From the NCBI GenBank assembly GCA_900757265.1, contig CAAENW010000119.1, forward strand, positions 1 through 16,382: a DNA stretch of 16,382 nt. Reading direction: 5' to 3'. Under the pieces are notes generated by a model. That model was not told where the DNA came from and did no database searches. It worked only from the letters and a program-made list of their open reading frames with translations. The stretch comes from an uncultured Collinsella sp. Lineage in GTDB: Bacteria; Actinomycetota; Coriobacteriia; Coriobacteriales; Coriobacteriaceae. Within the stretch, counting starts at the first letter, position 1, and the number at the start of each line of letters is the position of its first letter. The position numbers and the translations under genes were made by a program. Below are positions 6,099 to 14,201 of the stretch, in pieces.

Positions 6099-9000
6099 CT
6101 ACGAACGACGAATGACCTCGGTCACGACCTCGGACACCGTAGCGATATTGGTCGGATTGACGTTGTACGGCAGGTCATCCTCGGTGCGAGCGCAGGCAAG
6201 GCGCGGGCCGTCCACACCGGCGATCGTAAGGGCGCGACGGCTCGCCTCGAGCGCTGCAGATGCATCGGTTTTTGCATAGGGCATCTCGAACGTACCGCAA
6301 TCGACGTGGAACGACTTGCACACCTTGCTGACAAGATTCATGATGCGGCGATCGCCCTTAAAGAGCTGCTGCTCGCCCTCGACCGTTACCACCGAAAGCC
6401 TGCCGGCACCGATAGACTCGAGGTTGATGAAGAACACACCGCGGAGCTTGTCACGATGCGAGGCCAAAAAGGCCCTCATGCCGGCGCCGTCGCAATCTGA
6501 CGCGCCCGTTGCGACGAACCAGATATCGTGGCCGAGTAGCTCATCGTCACCCATGGAGGCAACGGCCGAGAGCATATCCTCGGCAGAAGCACCATCGGAG
6601 GAGGTGGCGCCACCCTTCCAACCGTCGTCGTCATCCTCGAAGTTATCCCACGAGCCAATGCCACGGCCAGACTTCTTGGCATCGTAATCGTCCTCGACGC
6701 CCAGCCAGTCGCTCATGCTGTCCTGCTCGTTCTTCTTTTTGCGACCGAACAAGCCACCCAGGCCACGCTTCTGCGGCTTGGCGCCCGTCGAAACAGGAGC
6801 CGAGATGGTCTCGAGCGGTTGTGCGCCCGAGGAGATGGGCATGGGGGTCGCGACCGGTGCCGATGTGGGCTCGGGGCCCTGCGCCGTCGCAAAGGGATCA
6901 TTTGTCTGTGCCGAAGGATCGGGAAGATCGAACAGCGACGTGCGGGACGCGACGTTGGCCTGTTGCATCGAAGGCAGCGACGGATCGGGGACCGAGGCCA
7001 GCGGCGACGAAGAGGGTGCAGGCGCGGAGGCCGGATCGGGGATATTCATCTGCTGGCGCGGAGGCACCTGAGACGAAATCTGCGCCATGAGGGAGTCAAC
7101 CGTCTCGTCCTGCGTGGGAGCGACATTGGCCACCGTGGCGCCGGGGTCGCTCGGCGCGGGCATGGTAAAGATCTGCGTAGAATAAGGCCTGGACACATCC
7201 GTCTTGGGAGCCTCGTCAACCGCAGGGGACTCCTGCTCCATCGCAGGAGCCTCGACCTGCTCGGGCGCGCTAGCCTCAACGGAATCGGCCTCGTCGATAA
7301 CCGAATCATCGGCGGCGTCCTGGGCATCATCGGAGATGGGAAGGGGCTCGGCAATTGCGGTGCCCTGCTTCTCAAATGTCATCGTGGCATCAAATGACAT
7401 GGTGTTATCGACCGGCTGCTGCGCATCAAAGGACGTCGTGGCGTCGGCGACATCGACAGGCTCCGGCTGCTCGGCCTCGCTCTGCTCGAACTCCTGTGCC
7501 GCACGCTCACGCTCAGCCTCGGCGGCCTGCTGCTGGGCGATGGCCTCCCGCTCGGCGGCCTCGCGGGCAGCGGCGCGCTTTTCCTCAAAGTCGTCGACGA
7601 ACTTCTTGCCCTTCGCAAAGGCACCCTTAAAGAAGCTAGAAGCGCTGGCACCAATCGAGGAGAACGCGGAAGCGATATCGGCATGGGGCGTTGTCGAGGG
7701 AATCTCGGCCGAGAAATCGGTGTCACTCTCATAGGACACGCGCTGCGGATACTCGCCATAGTCTTCGTCGGCGGTCTCGTCTTCAACCTGCGCCGGAGCG
7801 GTAGGCGCCAGAATATCCAGACCGGCTGCAGAATCGAGCGCGGGCTTTGCGTCAGACTCCACGGCAGCAACAGGGGCAGCGCCCGGCTCGGCGGGAGCAA
7901 CAGCCGTATTGGTCGCGGGCGCAGGCTCCTGTGCAACGGGAGCAGGCTCCGGCTCAAACGTCGGCTCCTCGCCCTCTTCGTAATCAAGCGTGCAGGACTC
8001 GGGAAGCATGCCGAGCGCACGGATGGCATCCGAACCAAAGCGGATATTGCCGGCGGCATTGCGATAGAGCTTGGGCTCGGGCTCGGCGACTTCGACCACC
8101 GCGGGCTCCTCCGCCGGCTCGGCGGTGAACTTTTCCTCGGTGGACACTTCGACCTGGGCAGTCTGGTCTTGAGCCTCGGGTGCGATAACGCCGATCAGCG
8201 TCTCGTCGACAGAGGCACCCTCAAAACCATCGATCTGTCCATCAAAAGCCTCGTCCTGCTCGGGTACATCGTCGGGCGCCACCGGCTGGCCAAACTCGTC
8301 CTCGTCGTAGGAAGGTTCCTCATATTCAATGGTATTGCCGTAATCGTTTTGTTGCTGGGCCGCGGCATACTCGGCCGCCGCGCGCGCCATTTCCTCGGCG
8401 CGGCGCTTCTGCTCGCCAAAATAGGTATCGAATGGAATGTCGTCGGGGAACTCGTTTTCGCCCTGATAGGGGGCAACGTTGTCCATGACACCGAGCATGG
8501 CGGCAACAGAGGACTTGTTGCACACCGCGCCAGACGTGTAGGGAAGCACAAAACGGTTGGAGATGATATTGGCGGCGTTGGCCAGTGCCACAAGGGAGGC
8601 CAGAATCGCGACAACCCACAGCAGCACCTTGAGCACGCCGGGAAGCGGCAGGATACGCAGGATGGCAACAGCCGCGGGCGCGATCGTGGCAACAGGCAGG
8701 AGCTTGGCGATGAGCGCGCGATACGGAGCGTAGGGCTCGCGAGCAAGGAGCTCGGCACGGGGGGAATCATAGTGCGCCACCACGACGACCGGGCGGTTGC
8801 GCGGAGACGCAAGCGGGCCCGAGGCCTTGTGATAGGCGATGACATTTTGGCTCACACCGGTCTTTCCCAGGCGCGAAACCACGGGATGCCCCGTGCGCTC
8901 GAGCACGTAGAGCACGGCACCGACAATGGCCAGCAAGGTGCCGACCAAGCCGATACCGCCGCCGATACCCATCAGCAGGGCGCCGGCAAACGCCAGAATA

Positions 9001-9185
9001 CCGGTAACGGCAAACGCCAACCTGCTGGGCGCGGGAGCATTAAATTCCTGCACCTCGGGGTCAAAGCCGTGGTTGCGGAAAATCTGAGCGATATCCTCGG
9101 CAGCCAGGCGCTCTTCTTCACTGCACGCCGGCGTAATGCCGGTGTTCTGCAGCAGGTGGTTAATATAGTTCTGGGTGTTCGCCAT
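6099..9185 (-). CDS. Membrane M28-peptidase-like protein, probably inactive, with large disordered insertion
   Basis: The 1028-residue product starts like an M28-family protein. Hydrophobic spans lie near 55-94 and 157-205, and VVVVAHYDSPRAE (His138, Asp140) matches the first zinc-binding motif. The C-terminal 147 residues resume the fold (HDIWFVATG at 886-894, INLESIGAG at 920-928, YAKTDASAAL near 970). Other family residues are missing: the bridging Asp of GANDNASG aligns with Cys222, the catalytic Glu pair with Ala-Ser (895-896), and the last His ligand with an Ala in KTDASAA. Between the halves, about 255-880 is acidic and rich in Ala, Pro, Glu and Ser. It includes a charged helical stretch near 530-570 and a basic patch at 803-818. 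The start at 9185 is chosen over 9335 because GGAG lies 5 nt upstream and the extra 50 residues look non-coding. Role unknown; a membrane scaffold is one possibility. Confidence 0.8.
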   Translation of the reverse strand: MANTQNYINHLLQNTGITPACSEEERLAAEDIAQIFRNHGFDPEVQEFNAPAPSRLAFAVTGILAFAGALLMGIGGGIGLVGTLLAIVGAVLYVLERTGHPVVSRLGKTGVSQNVIAYHKASGPLASPRNRPVVVVAHYDSPRAELLAREPYAPYRALIAKLLPVATIAPAAVAILRILPLPGVLKVLLWVVAILASLVALANAANIISNRFVLPYTSGAVCNKSSVAAMLGVMDNVAPYQGENEFPDDIPFDTYFGEQKRRAEEMARAAAEYAAAQQQNDYGNTIEYEEPSYDEDEFGQPVAPDDVPEQDEAFDGQIDGFEGASVDETLIGVIAPEAQDQTAQVEVSTEEKFTAEPAEEPAVVEVAEPEPKLYRNAAGNIRFGSDAIRALGMLPESCTLDYEEGEEPTFEPEPAPVAQEPAPATNTAVAPAEPGAAPVAAVESDAKPALDSAAGLDILAPTAPAQVEDETADEDYGEYPQRVSYESDTDFSAEIPSTTPHADIASAFSSIGASASSFFKGAFAKGKKFVDDFEEKRAAAREAAEREAIAQQQAAEAERERAAQEFEQSEAEQPEPVDVADATTSFDAQQPVDNTMSFDATMTFEKQGTAIAEPLPISDDAQDAADDSVIDEADSVEASAPEQVEAPAMEQESPAVDEAPKTDVSRPYSTQIFTMPAPSDPGATVANVAPTQDETVDSLMAQISSQVPPRQQMNIPDPASAPAPSSSPLASVPDPSLPSMQQANVASRTSLFDLPDPSAQTNDPFATAQGPEPTSAPVATPMPISSGAQPLETISAPVSTGAKPQKRGLGGLFGRKKKNEQDSMSDWLGVEDDYDAKKSGRGIGSWDNFEDDDDGWKGGATSSDGASAEDMLSAVASMGDDELLGHDIWFVATGASDCDGAGMRAFLASHRDKLRGVFFINLESIGAGRLSVVTVEGEQQLFKGDRRIMNLVSKVCKSFHVDCGTFEMPYAKTDASAALEASRRALTIAGVDGPRLACARTEDDLPYNVNPTNIATVSEVVTEVIRRS

Positions 9186-9383
9186 GTGCGCTCCACATCC
9201 ATAATCCGACAAATAGGCCCAATGCATGCACATTAGAACCGTATATAGTCGAAAGTATACCCCGAGCGAGCGCAAACGACCGAATTCGGGCCATCTTAAC
9301 GCCGCGAGCGGACAAGGATATAGCCTAATCTCCATATCGGACTAAAATCATGGCATCAAACGACCTTCTCATGCGAGGATTCT
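9186..9383. promoter_or_regulatory. Divergent promoter region
   Basis: This 198-bp gap separates the minus-strand membrane-protein operon from the plus-strand WYL regulator pair. A minus-strand -10-like TATACT (complement of 9254-9259) lies 69 nt above the M28-like start, and a plus-strand TAAAAT (9343-9348) lies 35 nt above the first regulator. Neither has a good -35 box. Because regulators often control divergent neighbours, this region could hold an operator, but I see no clear palindrome. Confidence 0.35.
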
Positions 9384-10406
9384 ATGACGGCAAGCGACGC
9401 GACCGCGACAATTAAAAAGGGAGCACCCGAGCCCGGTTTCGATAAAACGGCTCAGCGCATCCTCAACCTTTTCTTTGTACTCAACAGTTCTCCCGAACCG
9501 CTGACGACCGAGCAAATCGTCCTGGATTCCGATTTGGGATACGGCTCGGGCAATATCGACTCAGACAAGCGCAAGTTCCGCCGCGATCGCGACAAGCTGC
9601 TCGAACGCGGCATCGTTATCAGGGAGGTTCGTGCTGCCGGAGCGCAGGAAACCGAGGAGAGCGCGTGGACGATCGACCGCGAGCACACGTTTGCCGCGGG
9701 TGGTCTCATCACCGCAGACGATGCCGACATCCTGCTCAACGCCATCGACCAGACACTCGCGGCAGGCTCATCCGCCTTTGCCGCGCCGCTTGCCGACATT
9801 CGCTCCAAGATTGCCTACCTCACCGGCATGTCGACGACAGGAGAGGCACCGATCCGCCGCTCTCCCGCCGTCGATGCGGTATGGAGCGCCTTTGCCGAGC
9901 GTTGCGCGCTGCGCTTTTTGTACCAAAACGGACGCGGTAAGCAACGCGAGCGGACCGTTTGCGTCTACGGCATGTTCGAGCGCGAGGGTACGGCATACTT
10001 CTGCGGCCTCGACAATGCCACAGGCAATATCAGAACATTCCGCTGCGACCGCATCATTCGCGCCTGGAGACCTTCGAAAGCCTACGCCATTCCTGCGGAT
10101 TTCAACCTCAACGATTACTTATTCTTTGAGTTCGATTTTGCCGACCGCCCACCCGTTGCGGCTACGTTCTCGTTCGCGCGTGAAGCGCAGGCCGATATGA
10201 TCAGCGGTCTCACACGCGGACGCGGCGAACTCATGCGCACCGAAACGGAGTGGACCTGGACCGTTGACGTGCGCGACTTTGAAGCCGCAGCCTCGTTTTG
10301 CATGGCCCATGCCATGGATGGCATGAGGCCCGTCGCCCCCGATTCTCTCAAGCAGACGTGGAATCACCTCATCGAAAGGACGGTGCACGAGCATGCCCGT
10401 GCGTAA
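9384..10406 (+). CDS. WYL-domain transcriptional regulator, PafB-like
   Basis: A 340-residue DNA-binding regulator. Residues about 20-80 form a winged-helix region (KTAQRILNLFFVL, then a basic DKRKFRRDRDKL helix). A WYL domain covers about 170-235; the eponymous WYL position reads AYF, and RTFRCDRI (217-224) matches the conserved ligand-binding arginine motif. A WCX-like C-terminal part follows. In actinobacteria, PafB and PafC act as a heterodimer that activates DNA-repair genes, with the WYL domain sensing a nucleic-acid signal; transfer of that role here is inference. Length fits PafB. The start at 9384 has GAGG 5 nt upstream. It overlaps the next regulator by 14 nt, so the two are translationally linked. 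No pafA or proteasome gene lies nearby. Confidence 0.85.
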   Translation: MTASDATATIKKGAPEPGFDKTAQRILNLFFVLNSSPEPLTTEQIVLDSDLGYGSGNIDSDKRKFRRDRDKLLERGIVIREVRAAGAQETEESAWTIDREHTFAAGGLITADDADILLNAIDQTLAAGSSAFAAPLADIRSKIAYLTGMSTTGEAPIRRSPAVDAVWSAFAERCALRFLYQNGRGKQRERTVCVYGMFEREGTAYFCGLDNATGNIRTFRCDRIIRAWRPSKAYAIPADFNLNDYLFFEFDFADRPPVAATFSFAREAQADMISGLTRGRGELMRTETEWTWTVDVRDFEAAASFCMAHAMDGMRPVAPDSLKQTWNHLIERTVHEHARA

Positions 10407-11310
10407 ACTCACCAGCGAGCAAAGACTCTCGCGCGCCATCGACATCATGGAGGCCCTCTACGCTGCCGGCGAGAATGGCATGACACGAGACGAGCTTTGC
10501 AGCCGCTTTGATATCACGGGGGCAACGCTCGACGAGATTCTCGAGATCGTCTCGACGCTTGCGGACCGAGAATCGGGCGCACGTATTATCTGCGAGCACC
10601 GTGGCGAGTGCGTGGTCCTCACCGGTGATGCGGGGCGCGTGCTGCCGCTGCGTCTGAGTGCCGCCGAGGGCGCTGTGCTCAACCATGAACTTGAATCATT
10701 GGGGATCGAACCTCAAGCGGCGGCTCGAATACGGCGGGCCCTTCTTCCCAAAGAGCTCGGATACAACCAGCGCGTCTTTGACACCGTCGCCCACGGATCG
10801 CACTGGCAGCAGCTGAGCTGCGCCATTCGGGACGGCGTTCGCTGCCGCATCTCGTATCGCTCGATGGATGACACACAGGCGCGCGAGCGTTTGGTTGACC
10901 CCTTGCGCATCACAACAAATGGCGACCAAACGTATCTGATTGCCTGGGATGTCGCGGTCGATGAACAGCGTACCTATCGTATGGATAAAATCGAGGGCCT
11001 GGTCTTGACCGACGACTCCGTCGTGCGCCACGCACCGGAGCCCGCGACCCTCCACGACTCCCTCGCCCAGGCGGAGCGGAGCACGAAGCTTCTCATGCCG
11101 CGCGCCTTGGCAGAGCGCCTAGACTGGCCCGGCATCATGTCGATTGAACCCAATGGGGCGGACAGCTCAACAGTGAATGTACGCTACGGCTCCGAGCGCT
11201 GGCTGTTAAGCCAGGTAATCGCAGCGGACGGGGCCATCCGCATCTTGGATGACCCCGTCCTGTCAGAGCGTCTGTGCGATATGGCAAAATCCCTCGTCTG
11301 TCCGCTTTAG
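10393..11310 (+). CDS. WYL-domain transcriptional regulator, PafC-like
   Basis: A 305-residue companion of the preceding regulator. An N-terminal helix-turn-helix covers about 8-60 (LSRAIDIMEALYAAGENGMTRDELCSRF). The WYL domain spans about 145-205, with TYLIAW (180-185) and RTYRMDKI (193-200) as the two conserved segments, and a C-terminal WCX-like domain follows. The order, size and 14-nt overlap with the first gene are those of a pafB-pafC pair. The only purine-rich binding site (AAAGGA at 10375-10380) is 12 nt from the ATG, which fits coupled translation. Its stop codon overlaps by 4 bp the stop codon of the convergent helicase gene, with no terminator between them. Confidence 0.85.
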   Translation: MPVRKLTSEQRLSRAIDIMEALYAAGENGMTRDELCSRFDITGATLDEILEIVSTLADRESGARIICEHRGECVVLTGDAGRVLPLRLSAAEGAVLNHELESLGIEPQAAARIRRALLPKELGYNQRVFDTVAHGSHWQQLSCAIRDGVRCRISYRSMDDTQARERLVDPLRITTNGDQTYLIAWDVAVDEQRTYRMDKIEGLVLTDDSVVRHAPEPATLHDSLAQAERSTKLLMPRALAERLDWPGIMSIEPNGADSSTVNVRYGSERWLLSQVIAADGAIRILDDPVLSERLCDMAKSLVCPL

Positions 11311-14201
11311 CGGCGCCGCTCGTGGCGCGCGCGCCACAGCTGTAGATAGTGCCCGATTTGTGCCGATTCGATGCGCTGATAGGAGCTCGTGGGCAGCGAC
11401 GTTAAGAATTTCTTGCCGTAGCCCTTCGTCACCAGGCGCGGGTCGGCCAAGATGAGTACGCCACAATCGGTCGATGAGCGAATGAGGCGACCGGCTGCCT
11501 GCTTGACCTCGAGCACGGCCTCGGGCAGAGAATAGCGCACCCAAGCGCGGTCTTCGCGCAGATTGCGCTCGCATGAGAGCGGGTCTGTGGGGCTCGAGAA
11601 CGGCAGCTTGGGGATGATGACACAGCGCAGCGTCTCGCCGCTGGCGTCAAACCCTTCCCAAAAGGCCTTAAGCGCAAAGAGCGACGAGGCCGGTTCGTTG
11701 ATAAACCGGTCGCGCAGGCGGCGAGGAGACGAGTTGCGCTGCTGGCAGTTGAGTTCCAGGCCCGCACGAGCCATCTTGGGCTCGACGCGATCGTACAGCT
11801 CCTCCATGTCGCGCCTGTTGGTGAACAGCGTGAGCACCGATCCGCCCATGGCAAGATGGGCGTCGACCAGCACTCGCTCGAGCGCCGTAAGATAGCTCTC
11901 GCGATCGCGCGGATCGGGGATATCGCCCGCAACGACTACAGCCATATTCGAATCGAAGTCGTAGCTCGAATCCAAGTGCAGCGACAATGATGTCGAGGCA
12001 CCGATGCGATCGAGGCCGACGGCGTGGTTAAAGTGCTCAAAGCTCTTGGAAACCGTCATGGTCGCCGATGCAAAGATAGCCGTGTGGACCTCGGGCAGCC
12101 ACTCGGTTGCCAAGGCCTCGCCAATATCGATGCGCTCCGCGGTCATCGACTCGCCGCCGGCGCGCAATCTGCGATTGACTTGCAGCGAGTACACGTAGTG
12201 CTCATCGGTACCGTCAATGATGAGTTTGAGGTTCTCGGCCAGCTCGTGCAGGCGGCGCGAGATATCCCCCAAGTCCACAACGACCTCGGGCTTGTCGGCG
12301 GCAACGGACTGCACGAGCGCATCGACACTCTTGTCAGCTTGTTCCAATGCGTCGATGGCAGCGTAGGCCGACTGTAAGAAATCATGCCAGTCGTCAGATT
12401 CGCGCAGCTCGGGGCCAATCCATAGGTTCGCATTGTCATAGCCCCCGCGAGCACGGCGGCCAAGCTCGCGAACGCCGTCAAACACATCGGCAATCGCCAT
12501 GCTCGCACGCACAACTGTCGACGTCGCCTTGGCGGTAAGACCCAGGTAGAGCGTAGAGCCCTCCGAGGTTGCCAAATCGCGGGAAACCTGGCTCAGCGCA
12601 CCGGTGCTCGAGCCACCCAGGCGCTCAAACAGAACGCGCGATTCATCCGCCGACACCACGCGCGCCCATTGACGGCGTGCCTCGCGCTCGATGGAGTGGG
12701 CCTCATCGATCACCCAGTGACGGATCGGAGGCAAGATTCTGCCCTCGGCCGCAACATTGCGAAACAGCAGGGAATGGTTGGTGACCACCACATCGGCATG
12801 CGCCGCGCGACGGCGGGCGCCGTGGACCAGGCATTTATCGGGGAAAAACGGGCAGAGGCGACGGGCGCACTCGCGCGAGGCCGTCGTAAAGTCGGGACGG
12901 TTGACGCTGCGCCAGCGAATGCCGAGCGAATCGAGGTCGCCATCGGCCGACTGACACACGTACGCCATGATGACCGCGACTGCCGTAAGCGTGTCGGCAG
13001 GATCACGCTTAGTCGTTATTTCGACTTGGCCGCGGCTCATGCGCTCAAGCTTGCGCAAGCATGGATAGTGGTCATAGCCCTTAAGGGCGCAAAACGATAG
13101 GCCGCCGTCCAGCTGCTCGGCAAGTTTGGGCAGCTCGTGATACATGAGCTGGTCGGCAAGATTATTCGATTTGGTCGCAATACCAACCGTGATGTTGTTG
13201 CGGCGCGCGGCCTCGGCAAAAGGCACTAGGTAAGCCATCGATTTGCCGACGCCCGTCCCCGCCTCAATCACGCGATGCGTTCCCGTAACGAGTGCGTCAC
13301 GGACCTCGAGCGCCATCGCGATTTGCTCATCGCGCGGCTCGTACGTGGGATACATGCGATTAACCAGGCCGCCCGGCGCATAGTCCGCCTCGATTTCCTC
13401 GCGGCTCGGCATCTTAAGGACCGGTAGCTCGTCCGCATCAACGCGATCATCGGCCCGATCGGCCTTGAGTACGTCGGCGCGGGCGGCGCTGAGAGAGAAG
13501 ATGGAACCGGGGTTCTGTCCCGCCAAGAACGAGAAGATGGGACGATAGGACCAGGGCACGTCGGGGTGCATGTCGGCCAGGCGCGCCATTAAGCCATGAG
13601 GCAAGTCGGTGAGCGCCACGAGCAGCACGCGCCACACACCACACAGGGCGTCGACATCGGCGTTGGCGCGGTGCGACACCGAGTCGCAGCCAAACAGGTC
13701 GGCCATGAAAGACAGCTTATGCGAGGCCAGGCGCGGAAGCGCGATGCGCGACAGTGCCAGCGAATCGATCCAGATGTCGCTGACGTTGACACCGCCCTTG
13801 ACCGACTCGATAAACGAACGGTCGAAGGTGGCGTTATGCGCAATCACCGGGCAGCCGCCGACAAAATCGGCGAGAGCGGCCACGGCCTCGACGGCCGATG
13901 GGGCATCCACCACATCGGCGTTTGTAATGCTCGTGAGTTCGGTAATCTCGGCGGGAATCAGCTGCTTGGGATGCACGAAGGTATCGAACCGATCGACAAC
14001 CTCGCGGCCCGAAAGGCGGGCCGCTGATATCTCGATAAGCTCGTTGTCCTGCACCGAAAGACCCGTGGTCTCGGTATCGAGGACGATAACATCTTCCTCG
14101 ATGAGACCAAACGATTGGGTTTTGGCGCGCTCGGCAAGCGTGGCATAGGAATCGATGACAAACTGCGGCGTTCCCGACGAAACAGCGTCCTCGATTAGCA
14201 T
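11307..14201 (-). CDS. dinG: DinG-family helicase with N-terminal DEDDh exonuclease domain
   Basis: This 964-residue protein joins a DEDDh 3'-5' exonuclease domain to an XPD/DinG-type helicase. The exonuclease residues are complete: Asp42 and Glu44 in LDTETTG, Asp127 in HNATFD, and His177 and Asp182 in HRANAD. The helicase has Walker A (EAGTGVGKS, 313-321), DEAH (499-502) and motif VI QAAGRLIRS (901-909). Cysteines 381, 445, 450 and 457 (C-x4-C-x6-C for the last three) sit where the 4Fe-4S cluster of E. coli DinG lies, so an iron-sulfur helicase is likely. The family unwinds DNA in repair and at R-loops. The start at 14201 overlaps the ddl stop by 7 nt (ATGCTAA) with no strong ribosome binding site, so translation is probably coupled. 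Its end overlaps the convergent PafC-like gene. Confidence 0.9.
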   Translation of the reverse strand: MLIEDAVSSGTPQFVIDSYATLAERAKTQSFGLIEEDVIVLDTETTGLSVQDNELIEISAARLSGREVVDRFDTFVHPKQLIPAEITELTSITNADVVDAPSAVEAVAALADFVGGCPVIAHNATFDRSFIESVKGGVNVSDIWIDSLALSRIALPRLASHKLSFMADLFGCDSVSHRANADVDALCGVWRVLLVALTDLPHGLMARLADMHPDVPWSYRPIFSFLAGQNPGSIFSLSAARADVLKADRADDRVDADELPVLKMPSREEIEADYAPGGLVNRMYPTYEPRDEQIAMALEVRDALVTGTHRVIEAGTGVGKSMAYLVPFAEAARRNNITVGIATKSNNLADQLMYHELPKLAEQLDGGLSFCALKGYDHYPCLRKLERMSRGQVEITTKRDPADTLTAVAVIMAYVCQSADGDLDSLGIRWRSVNRPDFTTASRECARRLCPFFPDKCLVHGARRRAAHADVVVTNHSLLFRNVAAEGRILPPIRHWVIDEAHSIEREARRQWARVVSADESRVLFERLGGSSTGALSQVSRDLATSEGSTLYLGLTAKATSTVVRASMAIADVFDGVRELGRRARGGYDNANLWIGPELRESDDWHDFLQSAYAAIDALEQADKSVDALVQSVAADKPEVVVDLGDISRRLHELAENLKLIIDGTDEHYVYSLQVNRRLRAGGESMTAERIDIGEALATEWLPEVHTAIFASATMTVSKSFEHFNHAVGLDRIGASTSLSLHLDSSYDFDSNMAVVVAGDIPDPRDRESYLTALERVLVDAHLAMGGSVLTLFTNRRDMEELYDRVEPKMARAGLELNCQQRNSSPRRLRDRFINEPASSLFALKAFWEGFDASGETLRCVIIPKLPFSSPTDPLSCERNLREDRAWVRYSLPEAVLEVKQAAGRLIRSSTDCGVLILADPRLVTKGYGKKFLTSLPTSSYQRIESAQIGHYLQLWRARHERRR

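Noticed and set aside
7683..9236. A 517-codon open frame on the plus strand opposite the M28-like gene
   Set aside because: The minus-strand protein has recognisable fold motifs, membrane spans and a ribosome binding site, while the plus-strand frame shows only low-complexity Arg/Gly/Leu-rich sequence produced by codon bias.
9186..9335. N-terminal 50-residue extension of the M28-like protein
   Set aside because: The extra residues show no signal peptide or family similarity, would consume the divergent promoter region, and the ATG at 9185 has a GGAG site at good distance.
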